Shown: one piece after another, positions 43,973 to 52,815 of the stretch
How the letters are laid out: every line of letters starts with the position of its first letter
Numbering within the stretch: the first letter of the stretch is position 1
Source: Beijerinckiaceae bacterium
GTDB lineage: Bacteria > Pseudomonadota > Alphaproteobacteria > Rhizobiales > Beijerinckiaceae
Direction: 5' to 3'
Assembly (NCBI GenBank): GCA_030684835.1
Contig: JAUXWZ010000189.1
Span: forward strand, 1 to 52,910
DNA length: 52,910 nucleotides
Position numbers and translations under genes: made by a program
Notes under the pieces: generated by a model
Databases searched by the model: none
What the model saw: only the letters and a program-made list of their open reading frames with translations
Told to the model about the DNA's origin: nothing

Positions 43973-45181
43973 ATGAGTCAGAAGCAAGGCGGCGGTTCTG
44001 CCGCTGAGGTTTTTCTCGCGTTTTTGAAGCTGGGACTGACCTCCTTTGGCGGGCCAGTGGCTCACCTGGGCTATTTTCGGGATGAATTCGTCGCGCGCCG
44101 CAAATGGCTTGATGAGCGCGCTTATGCGGATCTCGTCGCTCTTTGCCAATTCTTGCCGGGCCCGGCGTCCAGTCAGGTCGGCATGGCCATTGGCCTATCG
44201 CGCGCAGGTTATGTTGGGGCGGCCGCGGCATGGTTTGCCTTCACGATGCCATCCGCCATCGCGCTCGTTCTCTTCGCATACGGCATGGCTGCTCTTGGCG
44301 ATGTGACCGGGGCAGGGTGGCTTCACGGATTAAAGGTTGCGGCAGTCGCCGTTGTGGCGTTGGCGGTGCTTGGCATGGCCCGTTCGCTGACGCCCGACAA
44401 GGAGAGGGCGACGGTTGCCGTTATTGCCGCGGCGATTGCGCTTGCGGCGCCTACCGCGTGGGGTCAGGTCGGAGCAATTGTGTTTGGCGGGCTTGTTGGG
44501 CTGACGCTTTTACGCGCCCAGGCGCCGGTCGATCACGTGTCCTTGCCGTTGTCAGTGTCGAAAAGGACCGCAATTGCCGCGCTGCTGTTGTTCTTCGGTC
44601 TTTTGGTCGGCCTGCCGATCCTGGCCGCCAACACCCAAAGCCAGACGATAGACCTGATTGACGCGTTTTATCGGGCCGGGTCGCTGGTCTTTGGCGGCGG
44701 CCACGTCGTCTTGCCTCTCCTGCAGTCGGAAGTCGTGCCATCAGGCTGGGTGGGCAACGATTCTTTTTTGGCGGGCTATGGCGCCGCCCAGGCTGTGCCG
44801 GGGCCGCTTTTCACCTTCGCCGCCTATCTTGGCGCCGTCATGGGGCCGACACCGAACGGCGTGCTTGGCGCGGTCATCTGTCTGCTCGCCGTATTTGCGC
44901 CGTCGTTCCTCTTGGTGATCGGCGCGCTGCCTTTTTGGGAAACCTTGCGGCGACAGCGCTCCGCGCAATCGGCGTTGACAGGCGTCAACGCGGCGGTTGT
45001 CGGGCTCTTGCTTGCCGCGCTTTATCATCCTGTCTGGACGGCGGGCGTTTTGAACCGCGCCGATTATGTCCTGGCGGCGGGTGCGTTCGTCCTGCTGTTC
45101 ATGTGGCAGGCTCCACCCTGGCTTGTGGTGTTACTGTGCGCCGCCGCTGGCGCGCTGTTTTCGGCGTTGGGGCCGATCTGA
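43973..45181 (+). CDS. chrA: Chromate transporter (ChrA/CHR family)
   Basis: The 402-aa membrane protein shows the two homologous halves of long-chain CHR proteins: FLKLGLTSFGGPVAHLGYF with CQFLPGPASSQVGMAIG in the first, and AGSLVFGGGHVVLPLLQSE with YGAAQAVPGPLFTFAAYLG in the second. Members export chromate or related oxyanions. A sulfate-linked role is possible too. It starts 17 bases after aapP and could be expressed with that operon by readthrough, although the functions seem unrelated. Confidence 0.9.
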   Translation: MSQKQGGGSAAEVFLAFLKLGLTSFGGPVAHLGYFRDEFVARRKWLDERAYADLVALCQFLPGPASSQVGMAIGLSRAGYVGAAAAWFAFTMPSAIALVLFAYGMAALGDVTGAGWLHGLKVAAVAVVALAVLGMARSLTPDKERATVAVIAAAIALAAPTAWGQVGAIVFGGLVGLTLLRAQAPVDHVSLPLSVSKRTAIAALLLFFGLLVGLPILAANTQSQTIDLIDAFYRAGSLVFGGGHVVLPLLQSEVVPSGWVGNDSFLAGYGAAQAVPGPLFTFAAYLGAVMGPTPNGVLGAVICLLAVFAPSFLLVIGALPFWETLRRQRSAQSALTGVNAAVVGLLLAALYHPVWTAGVLNRADYVLAAGAFVLLFMWQAPPWLVVLLCAAAGALFSALGPI

Positions 45182-45422
45182 TATTCCGCAGGTAGCTGAA
45201 CGACCGGATAACGCACTCCAAACTTGACATTAAGAGTCCATTTTCTTCAGCGTTGGGCGTCGCTATTTTGCTGGCTGGCGGCACGGTGCGAGACGTTATT
45301 GCCGTAAAGCTGAATGACCTGACGTTTGCCACTTCTACGATGAAGGTCGAAAATTGCGCGCAGGGCCAATCTTGCCAGGAGCGCGCGCGCCACGCCGACG
45401 AACATCTGGATTCCGCAACCCC

Positions 45423-46283
45423 TCAATCGTCAGGCGTGAGATAGGTCTTCGTCCGCGCTGACCATTGCGCTGTTCTTGTCAGCCGATCCATCGTTTGGGT
45501 GGAGGCGATCTGTGGCATTTCGCTGCCGTCGCGAAGCGCGCGCATGGCGCTGCTAATGGCGGCGACTGCGGCGGCAAAAGGCTGATGGCCCTGCAGCGCA
45601 ACACGCACTCCGTGGGCGCCGAGAAACGCGCGATCAAGAATATCCTTCGGGACGCCGCCCAGAAGAAGCGGCAGGCGCGCTGCTTGCGCAAGCGCTTCCA
45701 CGTCCGCGCGTGTCTTCACGCCTGTAACGAACACGCCATCGACGCCGGTTGGCTGGTATGCGCGCACGCGCTCCAGCGCCTCCTCCATGCCGCCGGGTCC
45801 AAGTGCGCTTGTGCGTGCAAAAATGCACAGCGTTGGATCCATCCGCGCCGCAACGGCGGCCTTCATCTTCGCCACGCCCTCGGCCTTTGAGATCAATTCA
45901 ATGCGATCAACGCCAAAGGGACGGGGGAGAATCGTGTCCTCGATTGTCATGCCCGCGACGCCCGCCGTCTCGAGTTCTTCAACGGTTCGCATCACATTGA
46001 GCGCGTTGCCGTAGCCGTGGTCGGCGTCGCAGATGAGCGGCAGGTCGCAGCCGCGCCCGATCCTACGTGCGGTTTCAGCAAATTCCGACAAGGTGAGCAG
46101 AATGAAATCGGGCGCGCCCAGTACGCTCAAGGAGGCAACGGACCCCGCCAGCATGCCGGCCTCGAAGCCGATCTCCGCCGCGATTCGCGCCGAAATGGGA
46201 TCGTGAACCGAGGCCGGGTGAATGCATGCATCTCCCGCGAGAACCAAGCGTAGGGCGGCGCGGCGTTCCTGACTGGATTTCAC
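45423..46283 (-). CDS. Isocitrate lyase/PEP mutase-family lyase (oxaloacetate decarboxylase-like)
   Basis: The 286-aa enzyme has the family barrel with Mg-binding ICDADHGYGNALNVMRTVEE, and GMTIEDTILPRPFG. The loop residues KCGH of true isocitrate lyases are absent, and relatives of this length include oxaloacetate decarboxylases and 2,3-dimethylmalate lyases. It likely breaks or forms a carbon-carbon bond beside a carboxylate in the cytoplasm. It lies alone on the minus strand, divergent from the ftsB-like gene. The exact substrate cannot be read. Confidence 0.87.
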   Translation of the reverse strand: MKSSQERRAALRLVLAGDACIHPASVHDPISARIAAEIGFEAGMLAGSVASLSVLGAPDFILLTLSEFAETARRIGRGCDLPLICDADHGYGNALNVMRTVEELETAGVAGMTIEDTILPRPFGVDRIELISKAEGVAKMKAAVAARMDPTLCIFARTSALGPGGMEEALERVRAYQPTGVDGVFVTGVKTRADVEALAQAARLPLLLGGVPKDILDRAFLGAHGVRVALQGHQPFAAAVAAISSAMRALRDGSEMPQIASTQTMDRLTRTAQWSARTKTYLTPDD

Positions 46284-46348
46284 GGCAAATCTCCTTCGCG
46301 CGCGGGCGAGTTAAGTATCTCCTAACCAATTCCGCCACATGGTGCAGC

Positions 46349-46681
46349 ATGGTTCTTCGTCGCCGTCTTAGCGCTTTTCTGATGCCGCTCGCGCTGTACG
46401 CGGTCTCCGCGGGCGCGTCCTCGTATTTCATTTGGCATGCTCTGCACGGCAATCGCGGAATGAAAGCCAAAGTCGAATTTCGCGCGGAAGCAAAGTCGCT
46501 CCAGACTGAACTCGTTGACCTGAAGGCGGAGCGGTTTGGACTAGAGCGCCGCATAGCGATGATGCGCGCCGAGTCGGTCGAACGCGACATTCTCGAGGAA
46601 GAGGCCCGCCGCCAACTCGGGCGCGTACACCGCAACGACGTCGTGGTTTTCATATCCGCAATACGCCCAAAGGCGGATTAA
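46349..46681 (+). CDS. FtsB/DivIC-family septum formation initiator
   Basis: The 110-aa protein has a short basic N terminus, one membrane helix (SAFLMPLALYAVSAGASSYF) and a periplasmic coiled coil (LQTELVDLKAERFGLERRIA), ending with the conserved-style LGRVHRNDVVVF. This is the build of FtsB/DivIC, a small partner in the FtsQLB division complex. Its place directly upstream of pdhA is usual in Hyphomicrobiales. The ATG at 46349 is chosen because earlier in-frame codons overlap the divergent gene's start region and give no leader. Confidence 0.85.
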   Translation: MVLRRRLSAFLMPLALYAVSAGASSYFIWHALHGNRGMKAKVEFRAEAKSLQTELVDLKAERFGLERRIAMMRAESVERDILEEEARRQLGRVHRNDVVVFISAIRPKAD

Positions 46682-46826
46682 CCGGAAAGTGGTTCCTCCA
46701 AATCGGATAACCAATAACTGGTTTATTCGCTTGGAGTGTCTATAAATCAAACGGTTAGACCGTATTCACTGTTTTGCCCAAGTCGTCTCGATTTCGTGGC
46801 CCCCCTCCGCTATGTTGGGGGAGGCT

Positions 46827-46846
46827 TATTCGACGTTTGTCGAATA
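46827..46846 (+). promoter_or_regulatory. Leader hairpin or operator upstream of pdhA
   Basis: TATTCGAC-GTTT-GTCGAATA is a perfect 8-bp inverted repeat 26 bases before the pdhA start. A C-rich/G-rich pair (CCCCC near 46801 with GGGGG near 46817) and AACCA-ATAAC-TGGTT lie further up in the 191-base gap. The element may act as an operator or as a leader hairpin of the pdh transcript. Confidence 0.45.
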
Positions 46847-46872
46847 GGGCCAGACCAAACGAGGAACGCCTT

Positions 46873-47907
46873 ATGGCAGCGACACGCACGTCCGCGCGGT
46901 CATCTGCGGCTAAGTCCGCACCCAACGCCGCCGGTTCGAATATCGCAGAATTCACGAAGGATCAGGAACTCGAAGCCTATCGGATGATGCTTCTCATCCG
47001 CCGGTTCGAGGAAAAGTCTGGTCAGATGTATGGCATGGGCCTCATCGGCGGCTTCTGCCATCTCTACATTGGTCAGGAAGCAGTCGTCGTCGGCGTACAG
47101 ATGGCCTCGATTGATGGCGACGCAGTCATCACCGGTTATCGCGACCACGGCCACATGCTGGCATGCGGCATGGAGCCGAAGGGCGTCATGGCGGAACTCA
47201 CCGGCAGGCGCGGCGGCCTTTCCAAGGGGAAGGGCGGCTCGATGCACATGTTCTCCAAGGAGAAGCATTTCTACGGCGGCCACGGCATCGTCGGCGCGCA
47301 GGTATCGCTGGGCACCGGTCTCGCGTTCGCGAACAAGTATCGTGAAAACGACAATGTGAGCTTCACGTATTTCGGCGACGGCGCCTCCAATCAGGGCCAG
47401 GTCTACGAAAGCTTCAACATGGCGCAGCTCTGGAAGCTGCCGGTTGTCTTCATCATCGAAAACAACCGCTATGCGATGGGCACATCGGTCCATCGGGCCT
47501 CTGCGCAGCAGGATTTCTCCAAGCGCGGTCTGTCGTTCAACATTCCCGGCGAGCAGGTTGACGGCATGGACGTGCGCGCGGTGAAGCGCGCCGCCGATCA
47601 TGCGGTGAAGTGGTGCCGTGAGGGCAACGGTCCCTACATCCTCGAGATGCAGACGTATCGGTATCGTGGTCACTCGATGTCCGACCCGGCTAAATATCGG
47701 AGCAAGGAAGAGGTGCAGAAAATGCGCGATGAGTTCGATCCTATCGAACAGGTTCGTTCGCGCATTCTCAAGGCGAACATGGCGAGCGAGGATGAATTGA
47801 AGAAGATCGACGCGACCGTTCGCGCCGTTGTCGCTGAAGCCGCTGAATTCGCCACGCACGATCCTGAGCCCGATCCGTCGGAGCTGTGGACCGACGTGCT
47901 GCGCTGA
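46873..47907 (+). CDS. pdhA: Pyruvate dehydrogenase E1 component, alpha subunit
   Basis: The 344-aa protein has an Ala/Ser-rich start, then the E1-alpha core: LLIRRFEEKSGQMYGMGLIG, YRDHGHMLACGM, KGGSMHMFS, the thiamine-diphosphate motif GDGASNQGQVYESFNMA ending in NNRYAMGT, and YRYRGHSMSDPAKYR, the phosphorylation-loop region. With PdhB it decarboxylates pyruvate and hands the acetyl group to lipoyl-E2. The ATG at 46873 follows GAGGAACG. A longer frame to 46774 runs through the leader hairpin and is rejected. Confidence 0.96.
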   Translation: MAATRTSARSSAAKSAPNAAGSNIAEFTKDQELEAYRMMLLIRRFEEKSGQMYGMGLIGGFCHLYIGQEAVVVGVQMASIDGDAVITGYRDHGHMLACGMEPKGVMAELTGRRGGLSKGKGGSMHMFSKEKHFYGGHGIVGAQVSLGTGLAFANKYRENDNVSFTYFGDGASNQGQVYESFNMAQLWKLPVVFIIENNRYAMGTSVHRASAQQDFSKRGLSFNIPGEQVDGMDVRAVKRAADHAVKWCREGNGPYILEMQTYRYRGHSMSDPAKYRSKEEVQKMRDEFDPIEQVRSRILKANMASEDELKKIDATVRAVVAEAAEFATHDPEPDPSELWTDVLR

Positions 47908-47915
47908 GCCGCGCC

Positions 47916-48188
47916 ATGAGCAAGGCGGGGCACACATTCGAGGTCGCGATGATTGGTCTCGCCGTCCTGAGCGTGATCGTCGCTTACGCGATCCATGTGA
48001 TCCACCGCTTCAGGGCCGGAGCAAGCAAACTCGTCGAGTTCGCTGACAGCGGGGCCGCCATTCAGCGCGCCGCACTTATCAGGGGCGAGCAGCCTCCGCT
48101 CGCCCGCCGTATCGCTGGCGCTCTTTGCATCGACGCAATGATCGCCATTCTCGCCTACGCATTCGCGCGCAAGATTCAACTCATCTGA
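47916..48188 (+). CDS. Small two-helix membrane protein between pdhA and pdhB
   Basis: The 90-aa protein has two clear hydrophobic segments, about residues 10-30 ([20 protein letters not shown]) and 66-84 ([19 protein letters not shown]), joined by a basic/polar middle. I do not recognise a family. It starts eight bases after the pdhA stop and ends 17 bases before pdhB, so it must be co-transcribed with the complex. Having a membrane protein inside the pdh operon is odd, because the complex is cytoplasmic. It might anchor it or be a passenger. The coding frame is well conserved in style with its neighbours, with the start behind GAGCCGCG rather than a strong ribosome site. Confidence 0.65.
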   Translation: MSKAGHTFEVAMIGLAVLSVIVAYAIHVIHRFRAGASKLVEFADSGAAIQRAALIRGEQPPLARRIAGALCIDAMIAILAYAFARKIQLI

Positions 48189-48205
48189 GCAGGTTGAGGA
48201 TAACC

Positions 48206-49603
48206 ATGCCCACAAACGTATTGATGCCCGCACTGTCTCCCACGATGGAGCAGGGCAAGCTCGCCAAGTGGCTCAAGAAAGAGGGCGACACCATCAAATC
48301 CGGCGACGTGATCGCCGAGATTGAAACCGACAAGGCGACCATGGAGGTCGAAGCGGTCGATGAGGGCGTGCTCGCCAAGATCCTCATTCCGGACGGCACT
48401 GACAATGTCGCTGTCAATACGCCAATCGCCGTGATCGCAGCTGAGGGCGAGGACGTGTCCGCCGCAGCGGCGCCTGCGCCTGCCGCGCCTGCGTCAAAAG
48501 CGCCAGAGCAGCCCAAGGAAGCAGACGGCGAGAAGCCGGTTTCTGTCGCCAAGACAGAGTCGGACGCGCCGATACCCGCTTCGGAAATCCCCCCCTCGCC
48601 GGAAGTGCCGGAAGGGACTGCGATGGTCATGATGACCGTGCGTGAAGCCTTGCGCGACGCCATGGCGGAAGAAATGCGCCGCGACGGCGACGTGTTCGTG
48701 ATGGGCGAGGAAGTCGCCGAATATCAGGGCGCGTACAAAGTCACGCAGGGCCTGCTGCAGGAGTTTGGCCCCAAGCGCGTGGTCGATACGCCGATCACCG
48801 AGCACGGTTTTGCCGGCCTTGGCGTTGGCGCGGCTTTTGCCGGCCTCAAGCCGATCGTCGAGTTCATGACGTTCAATTTCGCGATGCAGGCCATCGACCA
48901 GATCGTGAACTCAGCAGCCAAGACGCTCTACATGTCTGGCGGTCAGATGGGCTGTCCCATCGTGTTCCGCGGCCCCAACGGCGCAGCGGCCCGCGTCGCG
49001 GCCCAGCACAGCCAAGACTTTGCGGCGTGGTATTCCAGCATCCCCGGCCTCACGGTCGTCGCGCCTTATTCGGCTGCTGACGCAAAGGGATTGCTGAAAT
49101 CCGCCATTCGCAATCCGAACCCCATCGTGTTTCTCGAGAACGAGATCCTCTACGGTCAGCAATTCGAAGTGCCGCAGATGGAGGACTTCCTTGTTCCCAT
49201 CGGCAAGGCGCGCGTGCATCGCCAGGGCAAGGACGTGACGCTGGTCACGTACTCCATCGGCATGACCTACGCGATCAAGGCCGCTGCGGAACTGGAAAAG
49301 GAAGGCATCGACGTCGAGATCATCGATCTGCGCACGCTGCGCCCGATGGACACAGATACGATCATCCGCTCCGTGATGAAGACCGGCCGTTGCGTCACGA
49401 TTGACGAAGGTTATCCGCAGTGCGGCATGGGCGCTGAAATCGCCACGCGCATCATGGAGCACGCGTTCGACTATCTTGATGCGCCCGTGAAGCGCGTCAC
49501 CGGCAAGGACGTGCCGATGCCTTACGCCGCAAACCTCGAGAAACTAGCGCTGCCCAGCGTTGCGGAAGTGGTCGCTGCCGCCAAGGCTGTTCTCTACCGC
49601 TGA
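48206..49603 (+). CDS. pdhB: Pyruvate dehydrogenase E1 component, beta subunit with lipoyl domain
   Basis: The 465-aa protein starts with a lipoyl domain (residues 1-80, lipoyl Lys in [12 protein letters not shown]), an Ala/Pro-rich linker, then the E1-beta fold: [40 protein letters not shown] and [21 protein letters not shown]1-beta subunits with their own lipoyl domain are usual in alphaproteobacteria. The ATG at 48206 follows TTGAGGATAACC. The lipoyl domain is nearly identical to that of PdhC. Confidence 0.96.
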   Translation: MPTNVLMPALSPTMEQGKLAKWLKKEGDTIKSGDVIAEIETDKATMEVEAVDEGVLAKILIPDGTDNVAVNTPIAVIAAEGEDVSAAAAPAPAAPASKAPEQPKEADGEKPVSVAKTESDAPIPASEIPPSPEVPEGTAMVMMTVREALRDAMAEEMRRDGDVFVMGEEVAEYQGAYKVTQGLLQEFGPKRVVDTPITEHGFAGLGVGAAFAGLKPIVEFMTFNFAMQAIDQIVNSAAKTLYMSGGQMGCPIVFRGPNGAAARVAAQHSQDFAAWYSSIPGLTVVAPYSAADAKGLLKSAIRNPNPIVFLENEILYGQQFEVPQMEDFLVPIGKARVHRQGKDVTLVTYSIGMTYAIKAAAELEKEGIDVEIIDLRTLRPMDTDTIIRSVMKTGRCVTIDEGYPQCGMGAEIATRIMEHAFDYLDAPVKRVTGKDVPMPYAANLEKLALPSVAEVVAAAKAVLYR

Positions 49604-49644
49604 TCGCGTAATGAAGGGCTTCCTGACGCGAAGGACATACGCAC

Positions 49645-49953
49645 ATGGCCAATGATGATGACGATGTGGGCCTGCATGAATTGCCCACGCCGCCTGACGC
49701 ACAAGAAGTCGGCGGCCACGAAGTGCTTCGCGCATTCGTGGTCAACGGCGGCCTGTCGGTGAGCCTGCAACGCGCGTTCGACGAACCGCAAACCTGGGGC
49801 GTGCTTCTGGTCGACCTCGCGCGTCATGTCGCGCGCATCTACGCTGAGGAGGCGGAGATGACCGAGGAGCACGCGCTTGAAGAAATCCGTCGGATGTTCG
49901 ACGCCGAATGGGATCGCTCGACCGATCCTGGAATAACAGACAAGATCAACTGA
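49645..49953 (+). CDS. DUF5076 family small protein
   Basis: The 102-aa acidic cytoplasmic protein (LPTPPDAQEVGGHEVLRAFV, then GLSVSLQRAFDEPQTWGVLL and VDLARHVARIYAEEAEMTEE) fits DUF5076, which I recall between pdhB and pdhC in Hyphomicrobiales. It contains no membrane segment or metal site. It lies 41 bases after pdhB and nine before pdhC. Its constant place suggests a small regulator or assembly factor for the complex, but no function is known to me. Confidence 0.85.
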   Translation: MANDDDDVGLHELPTPPDAQEVGGHEVLRAFVVNGGLSVSLQRAFDEPQTWGVLLVDLARHVARIYAEEAEMTEEHALEEIRRMFDAEWDRSTDPGITDKIN

Positions 49954-49962
49954 GGCGCCATC

Positions 49963-51324
49963 ATGCCCATCAAAATCCTCATGCCCGCACTTTCGCCGAC
50001 GATGGAGAAGGGCAACCTCGCACGTTGGCTCAAGAAGGAAGGCGACACGATCAAGTCCGGCGACGTGCTGGCCGAGATCGAAACCGACAAGGCGACCATG
50101 GAAGTGGAAGCCGTCGATGAAGGCGTGCTCGCCAAAATCCTGGTGCCGGATGGCGCGCAGGACGTGAAGGTGAACGAGCTGATCGCGTTGATCGCGGGTG
50201 AAGGCGAGGACGTGAAGGCGGTGGCCAGTGGAGCAGGGGCCTCCGCTTCGGCGCCAGCCGCGAAGGCCGAAGCGCCGGCTCCCAAGGCGGAAGCGCCGGC
50301 CCCCAAGGCTGAAGCCGCTCCTGCGCCGGTCGCAGCCCCGGCGGCTGAACCTGCGCCCGCCGCAAAGTCCGCCGCCGCGCCATCCGGTGGCCGCGTGTTC
50401 GCCTCGCCACTCGCCAAGCGTCTAGCGAAAGAAGCTGGCATCGAAATTGCCGCCATTGAAGGCTCCGGCCCCCACGGACGTGTGGTCGAGCGCGACGTGA
50501 AGGCCGCCATTGCAGGCGGCGGCGCCAAGAAGGCTGCACCGCAGGCAGCGTCTGCGCCAAAGGCGCCCGCGCTTGCTGCTGGCATGTCCGACGAGACAAT
50601 CAAAAAGCTTTTCGAGCCGGGCTCCTTCGAGGAAGTCCCGCACGATTCCATGCGGAAAGTCATCGCCAAGCGCCTCGTGGAAGCCAAGCAGACGATCCCG
50701 CATTTCTACCTCACGGTCGACTGCAATCTCACCTCACTGCTCGCAGCGCGCGAGGCGATCAACGCCGCCGCGCCCAAGGGCAAGGACAAGCAGCCCGCCT
50801 ACAAGATTTCGGTCAACGACTTCGTCATCAAGGCGCTTGCCATGGCGCTCCAGCGCGTGCCGGAAGCCAACGTGACCTTCACCGAAAACACGATGCTCAA
50901 GCACCGTCACTCGGATGTCGCCGTGGCGGTGTCGATCCCGGGCGGGCTTATCACGCCGGTGGTGCGCAAGGCCGAAACCAAGGGCCTCGCCGCCATCTCC
51001 GCCGAGATGAAGGATCTCGCGACGCGCGCGCGCAGCCGCAAGCTGCAGCCGCAGGAATATCAGGGCGGCTCAACGGCTGTCTCGAATCTGGGCATGTTCG
51101 GCATCAAGAACTTCCAGGCCGTCATCAACCCGCCGCACGCCACGATCCTCGCGGTCGGCGCAGGCGAGGAGCGGGTGATAGTCGAGAAGGGCCAGATGAA
51201 GGTCGCTACGATGATGAGCGTGACGCTCTCCACCGATCACCGCGCAGTTGACGGCGCGCTTGGGGCTGAGTTGATTTCGGCATTCAAGGATTTGATCGAA
51301 AATCCGGTGGGTATGTTGGTTTGA
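49963..51324 (+). CDS. pdhC: Pyruvate dehydrogenase E2, dihydrolipoamide acetyltransferase
   Basis: The 453-aa protein has one N-terminal lipoyl domain (Lys in [12 protein letters not shown]), an Ala/Pro/Lys-rich linker with repeats of KAEAPAP, an E3/E1-binding domain ([20 protein letters not shown] and [11 protein letters not shown]) and the CAT-like catalytic domain with the active-site end [15 protein letters not shown]. It transfers acetyl from lipoyl to CoA and forms the core of the complex. It follows the DUF5076 gene by nine bases. Confidence 0.96.
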   Translation: MPIKILMPALSPTMEKGNLARWLKKEGDTIKSGDVLAEIETDKATMEVEAVDEGVLAKILVPDGAQDVKVNELIALIAGEGEDVKAVASGAGASASAPAAKAEAPAPKAEAPAPKAEAAPAPVAAPAAEPAPAAKSAAAPSGGRVFASPLAKRLAKEAGIEIAAIEGSGPHGRVVERDVKAAIAGGGAKKAAPQAASAPKAPALAAGMSDETIKKLFEPGSFEEVPHDSMRKVIAKRLVEAKQTIPHFYLTVDCNLTSLLAAREAINAAAPKGKDKQPAYKISVNDFVIKALAMALQRVPEANVTFTENTMLKHRHSDVAVAVSIPGGLITPVVRKAETKGLAAISAEMKDLATRARSRKLQPQEYQGGSTAVSNLGMFGIKNFQAVINPPHATILAVGAGEERVIVEKGQMKVATMMSVTLSTDHRAVDGALGAELISAFKDLIENPVGMLV

Positions 51325-51337
51325 TGAGGACGCGCAT

Positions 51338-52777
51338 ATGAGCAATTACGACGTTCTCATCATCGGCGGGGGACCGGGCGGCTATGTGGCCGCCATCCGC
51401 GCGGCGCAACTTGGCTTAAAGACTGCGGTCATCGAGCGCGAGCATCTGGGCGGCATCTGCCTCAACTGGGGCTGCATCCCCACCAAAGCACTGCTGCGCT
51501 CGGCTGAAATCTATCACTACGCGACCCACGCAAAGGACTACGGCCTCGGCATCGAAGGCAAGGTGACGTTCGATCCTGCCGCCATCGTCAAACGTTCGCG
51601 CGGCGTGTCGGCGCAGCTCAACGGCGGCATCGGCTTCCTGATGAAGAAGAACAAGATCGACGTCATCTGGGGCGAAGCCACGATCTCGAAGGTCGGCGAA
51701 GTTGTTGTCACGGAGACGAAGAAGCCTGTCGTGCAGCCGCAAAACCCCATCCCGAAGGGCGTGATGGGGCCGGGGACGTATCAGGCCAAGCACATCATCG
51801 TTGCGACGGGCGCCCGCCCGCGTGTGCTGCCGGGCATCGAGCCGGACGGCAAGCTGATTTGGACGTATTTCGAGGCGATGGTGCCGCCTGCGTTCCCCAA
51901 GTCGCTCATCGTCATGGGTTCGGGCGCCATCGGCATCGAGTTCGCCAGCTTCTATCGCACCATGGGCGTTGAGGTGACGGTGGTCGAGGTTCTGCCGCAG
52001 ATCATGCCAGTGGAAGACGCCGAAATTTCCGCGCACGCACGCAAGCGCTTCGAGAAGCAGGGCATGAAAATCCTCACCTCCACCAAGGTGACGAAGGTCG
52101 AGAAGAAGGCGAACTCCGTCGTCTGCACTCTGGAAGACGACAAGGGCGCCAAGCAGACGATTGAAGCGGAGCGGATGATTTCCGCCGTGGGCGTCGTGTG
52201 CAACACGGAAGGCCTTGGCCTTGAAAAGCTGGGCGTGAAACTCGATCGCGGCGCGATCGTCACCGATGGTCTGGGCAAGACCAATGTTGCGGGCGTGTAC
52301 GCCATCGGCGACGTTGCGGGCCCGCCGATGCTCGCGCACAAGGCCGAGCATGAGGGTGTGCTGTGCGTCGAAGCCATCAAGGGCCTGCATCCGCACGCGA
52401 TGGAAAAGACCATGATCCCCGGCTGCACCTATTGCCATCCGCAGGTCGCCAGCGTCGGCCTCACCGAAGCGAAAGCGAAGGAAGCCGGTATCGCGGTCAA
52501 GATCGGGCGTTTCCCGTTCGCGGGCAATGGAAAAGCCATCGCGCTCGGCGAGCCGGAAGGGCTTGTTAAGACGATCTTCGACGCGAAGACCGGCAAACTG
52601 CTGGGCGCGCACATGGTCGGCGCCGAGGTGACCGAGCTTATCCAGGGATACGTTGTCGCCATGAATTGCGAAACGACCGAGGAAGAGCTGATTCATACGG
52701 TCTTCCCGCATCCCACGCTGTCTGAAATGATGCACGAGAGCGTGATGGATGCGTATGGCCGGGTGATCCACACCTGA
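51338..52777 (+). CDS. lpdA: Dihydrolipoyl dehydrogenase (E3)
   Basis: The 479-aa flavoprotein has the FAD motif IIGGGPGGYVAAIRAAQLG, the redox-active disulfide GGICLNWGCIPTKALL, the NAD motif VMGSGAIGIEFASFY, the second FAD contact GVYAIGDVAGPPMLAHKAEHEG and the C-terminal active-site His-Glu region HTVFPHPTLSEMMHE. It reoxidises dihydrolipoamide with NAD. No lipoyl domain is fused at its N terminus, unlike some relatives. It is the last gene of the pdh operon, 13 bases after pdhC. Confidence 0.96.
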   Translation: MSNYDVLIIGGGPGGYVAAIRAAQLGLKTAVIEREHLGGICLNWGCIPTKALLRSAEIYHYATHAKDYGLGIEGKVTFDPAAIVKRSRGVSAQLNGGIGFLMKKNKIDVIWGEATISKVGEVVVTETKKPVVQPQNPIPKGVMGPGTYQAKHIIVATGARPRVLPGIEPDGKLIWTYFEAMVPPAFPKSLIVMGSGAIGIEFASFYRTMGVEVTVVEVLPQIMPVEDAEISAHARKRFEKQGMKILTSTKVTKVEKKANSVVCTLEDDKGAKQTIEAERMISAVGVVCNTEGLGLEKLGVKLDRGAIVTDGLGKTNVAGVYAIGDVAGPPMLAHKAEHEGVLCVEAIKGLHPHAMEKTMIPGCTYCHPQVASVGLTEAKAKEAGIAVKIGRFPFAGNGKAIALGEPEGLVKTIFDAKTGKLLGAHMVGAEVTELIQGYVVAMNCETTEEELIHTVFPHPTLSEMMHESVMDAYGRVIHT

Positions 52778-52815
52778 GCCGCAAGATGCCACCAAGCAAG
52801 CATGGGAGAGATACG

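Noticed and set aside
45220-45250. TTGACA-like promoter after chrA
   Set aside because: No acceptable -10 at the right distance and no gene downstream on that strand before the convergent lyase.
45182-45422. Short frames, including minus-strand MFVGVARALLARLALRAIF and plus-strand GVAILLAGGTV, suggesting a decayed DoxX-like membrane gene
   Set aside because: Similarity is spread over different frames and too short to support even a pseudogene. The 241-base gap holds nothing firm.
46774-46872. Upstream extension of pdhA
   Set aside because: The added residues run through the leader hairpin and lack similarity to E1-alpha. The ATG at 46873 has a ribosome site.
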